A stretch of 64,000 nt of DNA, from assembly GCA_019671005.1 (NCBI GenBank), contig CM033719.1, positions 26,710,750-26,774,749 of the forward strand. The letters run 5' to 3'. Origin of the DNA: Hibiscus mutabilis. Taxonomy: Eukaryota; Streptophyta; Magnoliopsida; Malvales; Malvaceae. Under the pieces are notes generated by a model. That model had not been told where the DNA came from, did no database searches, and saw only the letters and a list, made by a program, of their open reading frames with translations. The position numbers and the translations under genes are program-made. Shown here piece by piece: positions 11,855 to 23,285 of the stretch. Each line of letters starts with the position of its first letter. Position 1 is the first letter of the stretch.

Positions 11855-14149
11855 TATGGAAAAAAGGTATCTGAAGAAGGATGACCTCAACTTATCTATC
11901 AGACACTGGTCAAAAGTCAATCAGAGAACTCAAGGTAACAGTTTACCGAGCGAACGCATAGTGGCAGGGGTGCACCTACGTGAGTCTACAATAGAATGAC
12001 TTATGAGAGCTTAAAAGTGTTTGGGAAGGATGTGATCGAAGACTACATGACTTATTTTGTGACAGTTATGGCGACATTACACAGCTGATGTATATCCGGG
12101 TCAACCAGCCTTTACTCTGAGCCATCTTCCAGTTCTGGAATCCTGCTTTTTGTTGCTTTACTTTTAACGGGCAAGACATGATGCCTACGGTAGAGGAGTA
12201 CACGACCCTAATTAATTAGAGAAATGTCTAGAAGGATTGGATCTATGCAAAGCCACCGAAGAACCAGAATTACACTTCGAATCTCAAGACCCTTGTCGAA
12301 ATGAGCGACGATTGGGTTAATGGATTGATCCAGGTTTGAGGAGACAGCCTAGCCTTTGCTTGGGAGAGTATCCGAGACATCATACCGGCACACCCGGATG
12401 AGGTAAAGAATATGGACCTATTTGCTTTGGGAATATATGGTTTGGTCATATTTCTGAGGGTTCTCGAGAACATCGACGTAGCCATTCTAGACCTATTCGA
12501 GCGATTGAAGCGGAAGGCAAACCCAGTACCAGCCATTTTGACTGAAACCTTCATTTCTTTGAATGCGAGCTGGAAGCACGAAGAGGGACGTTCAGAGGGT
12601 GTGCACAGCTACTACAGGTTTGGATTCAAAGCCATATATGGAGGACACCGACAAGGGTTTTACTAGGAATGTCATTTCGAGACTTTTCACCGTTACGGGA
12701 GTATTTAGCGAAGGAATGGCGAGAAGACTTGAAAAGGGAGAAGTGGACCTGGATCTTTAAGAACATTCGAGATAAAGACATAGTATGGAGAGTTCCTTGG
12801 CTCGACAGGGTTAGTCACTTCTTATACAGTTGCGGCGATTATGACTGGCTGATGATGTTAGGGCTATATGGTGGAATCGCTTGTGCTCCGCTTTTGGTGT
12901 CTCGACAATTTGGGTCTCGTTAGTTCATTTCCGTCATCGTCGGTTTAAGTCGAAATGAGTTCCCGTTCAAGGGTGAGTTTAGAGAAAAGGTTCAGACCGT
13001 CATGAGAGCATGGGATCGCTATTATCGGGTCAGAGTAGAAGGAGATGTAATGCCCATGATCACTTCGGATTACGATCTTTGGAGGCGCCTAAGGGTTAAT
13101 GACATTATTCTAGAACCCGACCAAGGACCAACCATGTCACTAGAAGAACATATGAGGATAGTACCGTCCGAAGCCAACATTTTGCGAGGTGAACTCAAGG
13201 AAGTCAAGAAGAAGATAGAGGCTTTACAAACTCAGCATATGGATGAACTCTACAAGGTGAGTTTAGAGGTCGACGAACGAGACGGGACTATTAGGAAATT
13301 GAAGAAACTCAATGCAGATTTAAGTGAGAAGAGTGCCCTTTACCAAAAAGATACTCTCTAACTTCAAGCCAAGGTACAGAACGCCGGCCGAAGCCAATTC
13401 CTAGCTGTAGAGAAGGAAAGGGTGAACAATATGCGTCTAGTCGAAGAAGAACGAGAGAAAGGCAAGCGAGCAATTGAGAAAGAGTTAGAAAGTTGCAAGT
13501 TAGCCATTGATAGTGAAATACGGTCTTGTAGGGATGCATTAATCAGTAGAAAGAAAGAACTAGACAAAAGATTGACAAAGGCAAGCAAACAATCATCTAC
13601 GAAAGGGAGAACACCGCCGTTTGGAAGAGAAAATCCATGGGAAGCAGGAATAGACTACTCGAGATGCAAAGCTTGTACAATGACACTATTCAGAGCTTGA
13701 ATCAGAGTCATGATCACAATGCCGAATTAGAAGGGAGGTTGGTAGAGTTGGAGCAGTCCTTTTAGACTTATCGTCAAAGAAATGGTTTCATCGAACTACA
13801 AGAAAAGAAGTGTGAAATTGGTATGTTACGAGCCCGGATTGAGTCACTTGAGGCAACCGTTCAGTATTACTGGGGAAGAATTAGGATATTCGAAGAGGCT
13901 GCAGCAAGCGGAGACAGCTATTGGCGAAGAAGACTTCGTGATGCCGCCCAGATGGTTCAAGACAGAGACCAGTATTATGCGACACTGATGGTGGACATAT
14001 AACGAGTTGCGAGACATGTGACATACTTAACTGTAGAAGCCAAAGCTCTCTGGCCTTTTATAACTGCGGACATGGAAGAAGAACCTAGGTTTATCAAGCT
14101 GCTCAGGGCTATTGAGAAGCTAGGAGATAGAGCTAGGGCTTATGTGTAG
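11855..14149 (+). pseudogene. DUF7745-like ORF upstream of gag in element P (broken)
   Basis: Starting at ATG 11855 (MEKRYLKKDDLN) the three frames together give a long protein of about 760 codons ending LGDRARAYV with TAG at 14147-14149. Recognisable blocks are DLFALGIYGLVIFLRVLENI (12414 on), PVPAILTETFISLNA, EKWTWIFKNIRDKDIVWRVP, YSCGDYDWLMMLGLYGGIA, APLLVSRQFGSR, and TMSLEEHMRIVPSEANILRG. The last third is strongly coiled-coil (13150-13990). These blocks resemble proteins annotated as DUF7745 in cotton genomes. Ogre elements carry an extra ORF of unknown function before gag, which fits this position. At least five stops or shifts break it (for example TGA at 11998-12000). Function unknown. 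Confidence 0.65.
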
Positions 14150-14426
14150 AACCCTATTATGTAATCAAGACCCTTTTGTAATATGGATCTTTTTTGTAAT
14201 CTAGACCCTTTAGTTCTCATGGAAGTAGTTCAAAAGGGTGATTACTAGCAGAATCAGTACCTTTATTCGCATACATTCTTGTATTGCATCATGACACTTG
14301 CATCATTATACAAACATTCATTTATTTTTGCAATTATATTAATAGTGTAAATATTGTGGCAATGAGACTAAAGGGTAAGCCGCAACCATTCAGCATCCAC
14401 ACTTCACTCGGTTTCAAAGTAAACTT

Positions 14427-16110
14427 ATGGAAGATAGAATAATCAGTCTGGAAAAGGGGCAGAAAGATCTGGAAGCACGTTTTGATCAAGCCCAGAAGAG
14501 CCTTAGCGATCATATCGCTCAATCTCAAGCTACTATAGTATCCGACATCACTGCATTGCTGGCAAAAAGCTTTGGGAAAGAAAAGGTTACAGATGAAGTC
14601 GTCCAAGAGCCAGAAGGTACCACATCTCACAGCAAGGTTCAACCAAAGACGCCTAGTCCAGCCAGAAGAGTATACATTGACCCTGTTAGAATAACTACCA
14701 GTCTTTAGGTAGGAGCATCTAAAAACCAACCCATCGATATAGAGGCACTCTACGAGGAGGAGGTGCCAGACCTGAATTTGGTCAAGAAAATTAGAACAGA
14801 GGTAGAGAAGAAATTGGAAGAAAGATTTCGTCTCATGGAAGAGAAGTTCAGAGCATGGCAAACCATTGATGAACCAGAGAGTGAGGCTAGTGACCTAAGC
14901 CTAGTGTCCGACCTTGTTCTACCACCAAAGTTCAAAACTCTGGAATTCGACAAGTATGATGGAACTACATGTCCTTCTGAGCATGTGACCATGTATTGTC
15001 GGAAGATGGTAGCCTATCTCAAGGCTAAAAAGCTTTTGATCCATTGTTTCCAAGATAGTCTGACTGGAGCAGCAATCTGGTGGTACACCCAGTTAAGCCG
15101 GGCAAACATCAAGACCTGGAAGGATCTTTCAAGGGCATTCATCGAACAGTACAAGCATGTGATAAACATGACACCCAGTAAGATCATGTTAGAAAATATG
15201 GGGCAGAAGTCCAACGAAAGTCTGTGACAGTACCCCAAAGGTGGCGAGAAGTGGCCGCTCAGATCCAGCCACCAATTCTCGAGCACGAGATCACACCCCT
15301 GTTTGTGAACACTTTGAAGGGAACGTTGTTTGATCACCTCATCAATAATACAACCCAAAACTTTGCCGATTTGATCAGGATTAGAGAGTCCCTGGAATTG
15401 GCAATCAAGAGTGGAATGATTAATAGCGGGTAGAATTCTCGGAAATACAACAAGAATAAGGTAAACACCACGAGTACTTACACTGCTCCAAAGAACTTCA
15501 GGGTCTCCCAGCCACAAGCATTTGTGGGAAGGTTCAGAACTCAAACCAAAGAGAATTGAAAGCTCCGAAAAATGAACATAAGAAGCCAGCCTTAACTCCG
15601 TTCCCAGTATCGTACTCCGAGCTTTACTCTCAATTGTACAAAGCTGATTTAGTCCGCCCGTACTATGTTACTCCATTTAAACCTCCATTTCCATCATGGT
15701 ATTATCCGAACGCGTAATGCGATTATCATGGCGGTGCCCCTGGTCATCCCACAAAAAATTGCCTAGCATTCAAGAAACTAGTACAGAGTTTGATTAATTC
15801 TGGAGTTTTAAAATTTGAGGAACCGAATATAGCAGCTAACCCATTACCTAATCACGAGATTCATAGAGTAAACGTTGTTGAGGAGTACTCTGCCAGGAAG
15901 GTCAAAGAAGAAGTGTCAGAAATCAAGTCCCCATTACGGTGGGTATTCTAACAATTATGCATGGCCCGTTTGATTGATAAGGGCATGGTAGTGGTACAGA
16001 AGGGATGCAAAACCTATTGCGAGTTCCACCAAGATGGAGGGCATGACATCCAGCAATGTGAGGAATTTAAAAGATTGGTTCTATAGTTGATGGACAACAG
16101 AAGGATAGAA
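14427..16110 (+). pseudogene. Gag of element P
   Basis: Begins at ATG 14427 with a coiled-coil N-terminus (EDRIISLEKGQKDLEARFDQ) and goes on, after a stop at 14706, in the frame from 14763 with LPPKFKTLEFDKYDGTTCP, LLIHCFQDSLTGAAIWWYTQ, SRAFIEQYKHVINMTPSK, the retrotrans_gag core. A frame change at about 15225 leads into WREVAAQIQPPILEHEI. The C-terminal part (15560-16100) has HGGAPGHPTKNCLAFKK, a degenerate zinc-knuckle-like cluster, and CKTYCEFHQDGGHDIQQCEE (16009-16068), a second Cys/His cluster. Several stops remain. It assembles the virus-like particle in live relatives; this copy is dead. Confidence 0.8.
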
Positions 16111-16114
16111 TTAT

Positions 16115-17330
16115 TTGAGTAGATTGCAGGAGAGAAAAGGGTTAGATGTATGTGCATCAGATAGCCCTAATCTCAAATATGGAAGAGACATGCCTTTTGT
16201 CATATCCACCAGGCCAGAGAGAGCAAGTTCATCCCAAGGAGAAACTGTAAAGGCAGCTCCTAAAATTATCATCTCAGCACCATCCCCATTCTCGTTCAAA
16301 GACATACGACAAACTCCTTGGAATTATGCCATGAGTGTAACCATACTAGAGAGGCCGGAGTCCGGTGAAAAAAGGAACAAAAAGTAGAAGAAGAGACTAC
16401 ATCGAAAGACGAGCAAACAAAGAAAGATGAAAGTGTTAGTGAAGTCAGCCACTTCACGAGGAGCGGCAGGTGCTACTCTTCAGAAGCTTTGAAGACTGCT
16501 GAAGCTGCAGAAGGCAAAGAAGAAGGTACATCGATCGATCATGCTCAAATATTTGGCGAGAAACCCCCTTCCAAAGATAAATGAACCGGTAACTAAAGCT
16601 CAGGCAAAGGAATTTTTGAAGTTCATGAGGCACAGCGAATGCAATGTAGTAGAGCAGCTGCGAAAACAACTGGCAAGAATTATAGTGTTGAAATTGCTGC
16701 TGAGTTCGGAGAAGCATCGTGAGGAATTGTTAAAGGTGCTAAACTAGACTTTTGTACCCAGTGACATTTTTGTATCCAAACTGAACAAAATAGTGGGGCA
16801 TATCACAGTATACAACCACATCACATTTAGCGACAATGAGATCCCTGAGGGAGGTATGGGGTCCACCAAAGCTCTCAACATCACGACTCACTGCAAAGGG
16901 TATGTGTTACCAGGAGTATTGATTGACAATAGGTCGGCATTAAACGTATTACCAATGGTGACTTTGCAAAAGCTACCCATAGACGATTCCCACATGAAAC
17001 CCTGTCACAACTTCATGAGAGCGTTTGACGATACACAAAGAGGAACATTGGGAAAGATTGAAGTACCCATGTTGCTCAGGCTAACTGAGTACATGATTGA
17101 CTTCGTGGTGATGGACATAAAACCAACCTACAGTTGCTTGCTGGGAAGACCATGGATTCACTCTGCTAGAGCCGTTCCCTCATCACTTCATCAGAAATTG
17201 AAATTCGTGATTGAAGGTGAATTGATTACCGTAGAGGCTGAACAAGAGATCATTACCTCGGTTACATCATACGCCCCCTACATCCAGAACGGTGAAGATG
17301 TCGTGCAATGCTCTTTTCAATCACTTCAAG
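16115..17330 (+). pseudogene. Aspartic protease of element P, truncated at the M junction
   Basis: After a linker (16115-16790), the long open frame 16793-17407 contains GGMGSTKALNITTHCKGYVL, the active-site region GVLIDNRSALNVLPM at 16915-16960 with the catalytic Asp kept, and VVMDIKPTYSCLLGRPWIHS at 17108-17165. It matches H's protease along its whole length up to QCSFQSLQ at about 17327. From there on the frame runs by chance into LTR sequence of M, so its last 25 or so residues are not protease. The ORF end at 17407 is therefore an artefact of the fusion. Confidence 0.8.
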
Positions 17331-17973
17331 ATCTGATCCAACAGCCCAGGAACAGTTGTGCACAAAGAGAGAATATACAATTAGGGTTATGTAATTTTAG
17401 GGTTTAGGTTTGGGTCAGGCCGACATGGGCCTTGTATTCTTGGGCTTGTAATAATCTAGACTGGACACTTAATGATATTGGGTTTTATATTTATATATAT
17501 TGATTTTATTTTAATTTAGCCCAATAACAAATAATAATAATAATAATACGATAATACATACACATGCATATATATACATACACGGACACACACATATATA
17601 TATAATATACACATACATTCAAATACTTACATCTATCACATACATTTAAACACAAACAAATATATATATATATATATATTCACACGTAATGGATATAAAC
17701 ATATATAAATTAGCACACATGTAATGCAAAACATACGTGACATGAAATGTAAACACACATGATACACATACACCACAAGACTTACTAATAAGTACATAAT
17801 ACATAACATACATGCCATACATGCATTTAAGCACGTCACACACATATATATTACATATATATTAATAACACACATGCACGTATTTATACGGAATCATGTA
17901 ACAATATTATTAATTAATTACTATATTAGTATGTCGCAATATTAACAAACACAGATAAAAATGAGTGATTACA
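17331..17973 (-). repeat. 5' LTR of element M, truncated
   Basis: Matches 6267-6902 in the same orientation with only scattered differences (small indels in AT repeats, a missing CTTGTAAT-type duplication). On the - strand it starts TGTAATCACTC at 17973. The break at 17326-17330 shares TCAAG with the protease sequence of P, and lies in the TTGGATCA-GATCTGATCCAA near-palindrome of the LTR. Confidence 0.85.
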
Positions 17974-19585
17974 ACAATTTTCCTTTGCCTCACATTGATA
18001 CTTTAGTTGATAATACCTTGGGACATTCTTGGTTCTCATTTATGGATGGCTTTTCGGGGTACAATTAGATTAAAATGCACCCTGAAGACATGGAAAATAC
18101 TACTTTTGTGACCATGTGGGGAACATTTTGTTATAAGGTAATACTTTTTGGGTTGAAGAACATTGGGGTAACCTATCAAAGAGCCATGGTAGCCCTATTA
18201 CATAATACGATGTATAAAAAGATCGAGGTATATGTGGATGATATGATATCCAAGTCTCGGACCGAAGAGGAGCACATCTAAAAATTATGGAATCTATTCT
18301 AAAGGTTGAGAAAGTATCAATTAAAGCTCAACCCAGCCAAGTGTACCTTGGTAGTTACGTCCGATAAACTCCTGCGTTTCGTGGTTAGCCGGAAGAGAAT
18401 TAAAATCAACCCTGATAAGGTAAAAGCAATTCAGAATCTCCCGCCACCTCAAACACAAAAAAAAAGTTTGAGGATTCTTTGGAAGATTAAACTACATATC
18501 TTGGTTCATCTCCTAGTTGACCGATAAATGCGATCCCATCTTCAAACTGCTTCGAAAGAACAATCTGGGATATAGGATGAAGATTGTCAAGAGGCTCTTA
18601 AAAAGATCAAAACGTACTTGACCAATGCCCAATCTTAGTAGCACCAGTTCCTAATAGACTATTAATTCTGTACTTGACAGTGCTTGAAAATTCAACGGGT
18701 TGTGTGTTAGGGCAACATGATAAGTCTGGTAAGAAAAATGGGTTATTTATTATTTGAGCAAGAAGTTTACCGAGTGTGAAACACGGTACCCGTTGATCCA
18801 GAAGCTTAGGCAATACATGTTGTATCACACCACTTGTTTGATTTCCCGATTGGATCTATTGAAATTTTTGATGGAAACACCAGCATTGACTTGGAGAATA
18901 GCCTATTGGCAAATGCTATTGTCAAAATTTGATGTTTATGTAAATCAAAAAGCAATAAAGGGGAGTGTGATAGCAGATTTCTTGGCAAATCGTGCTTCGG
19001 ATGACTATGAGCATTTGGATTTTAGTTTCTCGGATGAAGATTTGATGTGCGTCTCGTTTGAAGAGAATGTCATTTCAGAGAATGAGTCTTGGAAGCTTTA
19101 TTTTGATGGACCATTTAATGCCTTAGGCCATGGAAACAGGGTAATGCTAATCTCTCATAAAAATGTCTACTACCCCTTTACAAGTATAATGGAATTCTTC
19201 TGTACCAACAATATAGCCGAATATGAGGCTTATGTTATAGGGCTACGTGCAGCTATCGAAAGAAAGATTAAGATACTTCAGGTCATTAGAGATTCATCAT
19301 TGGTAATCTATCAGCTTAAAAAGAGTGGGGAAAAAGAGATCCAAAGTTAATCAAGTATTACGATCTGTTTCAAGAGTTGATTAAGAACTTTGAGAAGATT
19401 AGTTTTACTTATTTGCCAAGGGAATATAATTAGATGGTTGATGCCCTAGCAACTTTGGATGCCATATTTGAGGCAAGCATGAAACCTGATATTATGATAA
19501 CCCATGGTATTATGATATCCTTCAGTACATCAAATTCTAGGTTTACCCAAAAGAAGCCAATGACAATGAAAAAAGAAGCATTAGA
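17974..19585 (+). pseudogene. RT, RNase H and second RNase H of element H
   Basis: RT resumes with NNFPLPHIDTLVDN and WFSFMDGFSGYN, then MHPEDMENTTFVTMWGTFCY and the catalytic YVDDM at about 18229-18243 (IEVYVDDMISKSRTEEEHI). KLNPAKCT follows. RNase H is very degenerate at 18530-18760, with RQYMLYHTTCLISRLDLLKF at about 18810-18870. The open frame 18754-19350 ends in an archaeal-type RNase H: SWKLYFDGPFNALGHG, TNNIAEYEAYVIGLRAA, VIRDSSLVIYQL, with the DG, E and D positions kept. Two RNase H domains mark the Tat group. The sequence breaks at 19585, where X is inserted. Confidence 0.85.
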
Positions 19586-21333
19586 TGTAACGACTCAGGT
19601 TTTATAACTTAAGTTTTGGGTTTACCCGAGGTAAGAACCTCACTTTAGGGTTGGTACGTTGGGCCTTGAGAGCTCAAGTGGGCTTATCTTTTGTTATTGG
19701 GCTCATATATTTGTTGTAAGTTTGGTTTGGGGAGAGGGGTAGTGTGGTAAATGCATAATTGGAAGAGATATAGAGGGAAGGCTTTAATTTTTGCATTGTG
19801 CAAAAAAGGATGAGATCACCATGCTTTATGGTCTCTTATCCCCTTCCAAACTCACTTTTTCACCCAAAGCACCACCGCCAAAGGTAGAATCTTGAGGGTT
19901 TATGTTGTGAATCACGTTTGGCTCATTAAAGGAAGTTTTATTAGCATTAAAAGATCTACATTTCAAGGTAAGAATTGTTACTTTTGGTGGAGAAGGGTGT
20001 TCTGGTGGGGTTGTGGAGGGAGAATGAGAATAGGGTTTTAGGAGTTCCATTCTCGTTTAGATGTGTGTTTTTGACTCCCTTAATCCCCCAGCAATGTTGT
20101 AACATGTTTGGTAATATTTCTTATAGTGAAAGAGGTTGGGAACTCTTCCAAAGAGCAAGGGAAGAGCAAGGATTGAAGTTGTGCTAGGGGATTCATTCTC
20201 AGTTGTGGAATCAAGGTTAGTACACCGTAACTCCTATGAATTCCCGCAACTCATAAAAATAAGCTTTGGTGTATAATTTGGTATTTGTGGTTTGAGTATG
20301 CTTTGGTAATCTTTAATGGTAAATCGGGGAATTAATGTTATTAGGGGCTTAAAATTGGTAAAAACCCACCAAATAACTTCACCATAACTTGTAGGAGCAA
20401 TTTGGGGCTTAACCATATAGGTTGTGTGATGGCTAGGGACCTTGCTCTGTGTTGATGGGTTACCTAGATAGTTGAGTCATCCCTTGTTGTTGGGATTTGG
20501 ATACCCCTAGAAGTATGTTACAACACCTTGAAGACTTCCGAATGTAGGATCTCAATGCTATATGGATGCAGGCCTCATTTAAAGATGCTTGATGAGAGAT
20601 TCCAAGCATAGATGGAGGATCCCAATGCTTTGTGGACGCGTGCCTCATCCCCGCTAGTATAGGATCCCGATGCTTTATGGATGAGAGCCTTACTCGTAGT
20701 GTAAGATCCTGATACTATATGGACGCGGGCCTTACTTAATATTTTTTTGGTATTATCTGTGTGATACTGTGTAAATTTATGAGGTATATGTATATTTTGT
20801 GTGCGAGATCATACATTCTTAACGCTATGTGTTTAGGCGGTTATGGTAGTGTCATCGTTATCTTGCCATAATACCATTCGTGTTGCATTACTTTATATAT
20901 GATTTGCATGAAGTATTGTTGAGTGGCGGTGTATTTACTGAGCTTTGTTATCTCAACGTTCAAAATCGATATTTTTATTCGCAGGTAAGTAAGTTGTTGT
21001 GTGGCTTGAAAGAGAACCATCAAGGTTTGGATTTCAGCATCGACTTTAGTTATTGAGTACAATTGCTAGATGTATTGGGATATGTATATCGTATGACCTT
21101 ATATGTAATTTGTAACTCTTATTTTGTACTAAGTGGTCATAGTCGAATGTTTTAAGTATTTGTAATTGGAGCTCCATTGATACTTTTTTAAATAATTGGA
21201 TTTTAACTATGTTTTAAATGTATGGACTTATGTTTTATTGGACTTATCATTTTTAGGCTCGAAAAAGAAAAAATTATTAGTTAGGGTTTTGGGCTTAGGG
21301 TCCAAATATGACATCCGGGTCAAGGGTGTTACA
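19586..21333 (+). repeat. 5' LTR of element X (1748 bp)
   Basis: TGTAACGACTCAGG to GGGTGTTACA. Compared with the 3' LTR it lacks one 677-bp block: the sequence passes from CATATAGGTT directly to GTGTGATGGC at about 20423. It contains a tandem motif GGATCCCGATGCTTTATGGA with variants (about 20547-20735, five copies). Confidence 0.85.
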
Positions 21334-21338
21334 TTTAG

Positions 21339-21351
21339 TGGTAACAGAGCC
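21339..21351 (+). other. Primer binding site of element X
   Basis: TGGTAACAGAGCC lies five bases after the LTR end. It differs at one base from the usual plant initiator-Met tRNA complement TGGTATCAGAGC. Confidence 0.8.
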
Positions 21352-21479
21352 TAGGTTTAGCCAGTTCTAGAAAGTTCCCGGAGGAGTCTAGATGAGTATA
21401 TAGGTGTCTAGCGAGTACATGCCCATGAGTCGAAGTCGTACTTATTTTAATGCTAAAATTCAATGGTGTGACCTCGTTT

Positions 21480-22700
21480 GTTTATTATGCAGAACAGAGT
21501 CATGCCAAGGAGGGCAAGAGACCGTGAGGAAAGTCTTGGTTCCCGAGAAGAAGCGCAGAGGAAGTATCGAAAGATAGAGTTGATCATAGGGTTAACTATT
21601 TCTCACATTTGAACCGAGCATTGTATCAGATTGTAAGAGCTATACCGAAGGCATTTGCTCTCCCTCGAGAGGCACCTGTCGAAAGGGTGAGAAGGGAGGG
21701 TACTACGGACTTTCATGTGAAGGGGCAAGATAACCCAGTGTAAGCGGAATAATGGTTACAAGATACGCGTTGAATTATGAGGTAGATGAGATTTAGATTA
21801 GAGGACAAGATGTCATGTGTTTTATCATTGTTAAAAGAAAATACTACAGAATGGTGGAAAATAGTAGAGCTTGGGTGCTACCCCAATCAACCAACTTGGA
21901 ATGACTTTCTCGAGGAGTTCGAGAAGAAGTATGTGGGCAAGGCTCACATTAACACCTTGAGGGACCGGTTCAATCATCTTGTGCAAGGGAATTGATCAGT
22001 CTTTGAATATGAGCAAGAGTTCCTCCAGTTGAGTAGATATGCTCTCGAGTTGGTCGCCACTAAAAGGATGAGGTGTAAGAAGTTCTTAAAGGGCTTGAGG
22101 AAAGAAATTCAGACTTATCTAATTGCTGCACCACCGAAGGTGTTCTCAGATTTAACTTTGAATGCCAAGTCTCTTGAGCATGTGCAAGGCTTAACGTATG
22201 ACCCGTCTTGTGGGCAAGGAAGTTTCAGTGGGAGGGCCTAGAATCCCTCTAACAACTCGCAGTTTTATTTTGGAAGGAGTAGAAACTATTGGAACCATAA
22301 TACAGGAGCCTTAAATCGAAGTTCAAGATCAAACCGAAGGTCAGAGTCTGCTGGTCGTAGGAGGCCATCTTCGTCTTCATCCATGATGAGCCCAGATTAT
22401 TCACAAAAGAGTGCGGTTGCACCAGTTTGCAATCAGTATGGACGCAAGCATAGAGTGTGGGTGCACTAGTTTGCAATCAGTATGGACGCAATCACAGGAC
22501 CATTTCGAGAAGGATTGCCCAGTAGGATTGTGACCTCTCCAGATCAGGTTCAGAGGATTGTATATCCGGCCCAGAGGAGTCGAGCCCTTACTCGGGGAGG
22601 AGCAACCCATGTATCGAGAGACACCTTTTAGTCTACAACGAGAGCACCAGCTACGCAGTATGTAGTTAGGGCTCAAGAGGACTATACAACTACATATGTT
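21480..22700 (+). pseudogene. Gag of element X
   Basis: Starts near 21500 with MPRRARDREESLG and continues in shifting frames to the retrotrans_gag core at 21786-22241: MRFRLEDKMSCVLSLLKENT, TEWWKIVELGCYPNQPTWND, FLEEFEKKYVGKAHINTLRD, KKFLKGLRKEIQTYL. A basic, S/R/N-rich stretch follows (22240-22400). The zinc-knuckle region at 22418-22500 holds a partial duplication: a 30-bp segment (TGCACCAGTTTGCAATCAGT...) occurs twice, 44 bp apart, with one difference. Stops at several places. Confidence 0.75.
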
Positions 22701-23285
22701 ATTTTAGGTACGTTCACATTGTTTTCAGCTCATATAGTTGCTCTTGTGGATTTAGGATCTACCTACTCCTACATTCATAGTCGGATATCTCAGTAGTGGG
22801 GTATTCTTGCCGAGGATCTTGAAATAGTAGTCCGTGTGACTAGTCCCTTGTGGTATGATATGTTAGTAGATAAGGTATACCGAAGGTGCCCGATTGAGGT
22901 TTAGGGATTTTTCCCAACAGATTTAATGGTACTACCATTTCAAGAGTTCGATGCCATCTTGGGGATGGATTGGCTCTTCGACCATGATGCTATCCTAGTA
23001 TGTAGAGCAAAGACTTGAAGCTTCGTATTGCGGATGGTTCTAAGCTTATTGTGAGAGGTGAAAGAAACTCGTGCCTTTTCAGTGTGGTGTCGGCTTTGTC
23101 AGCTCAGAGGTTAATGCAACAAGGCTGTGAAGCCTTTTTGGCTCATGCTGTTGATGCGGGGATTATGGGTCCAATGCTTGAGAACCTTCAGACTATTAAC
23201 GAGTTTATTAATGTGTTTTTGGAAGAGTTACCCGAACTACCTCCTTACCGTAAGTTAGAGTTTTGGATTGATGTGATACCTGGTA
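22701..23285 (+). pseudogene. Protease and start of RT of element X
   Basis: Protease: GTFTLFSAHIVALVDLGSTY at about 22713-22770, where the active-site DSG of the family reads DLG, and then FDAILGMDWLFDHDAILVC at about 22945-23003. The RT leader follows with INVFLEELPELPPYRKLEF at 23206-23265 and ends with IDVIPG at 23285, where Y is inserted. The RT continues at 27558. Confidence 0.75.

Larger units (their letters stand above)
7918..17330 (+). mobile_element. Element P: forward Tat/Ogre-like element inserted in M, 3' half deleted
   Basis: P has a complete 5' LTR (7918-11170), a primer site (11173-11190), a leader, a long upstream ORF (11855-14149), gag and protease, all on the + strand. It stops inside the region after the protease, at about 17326-17330, where the sequence turns directly into M's 5' LTR. 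RT, integrase, the 3' noncoding part and the 3' LTR are absent. So P inserted into M's 3' noncoding region and a later deletion removed P's second half together with M's body. Coding parts carry stops and shifts. Confidence 0.8.
3856..17973 (-). mobile_element. Element M: reverse-strand Tat/Ogre-like LTR element inserted in the RT of H, internally replaced by P
   Basis: On the - strand M begins TGTAATCACTC at 17973 and ends CTCGCTACA at 3856. Flanking 5-mers are gcaat (3851-3855) and acaat (17974-17978), a target duplication with one change. Its 3' LTR is complete (3856-6902), preceded on the - strand by a purine-rich tract (AAGCAAAGAGGGGCAAC), and its 3' noncoding part survives at 6903-7917. 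Of its 5' LTR only 17331-17973 remains. All of M's coding region is missing: element P occupies 7918-17330, ending in a deletion junction. M, P and H share LTR ends (TGTAATCA...TCGCTACA). Confidence 0.85.

Noticed and set aside
17331..17407. C-terminal 25 residues of the protease frame of P
   Set aside because: They are read from M's LTR past the deletion junction and do not belong to the protease.
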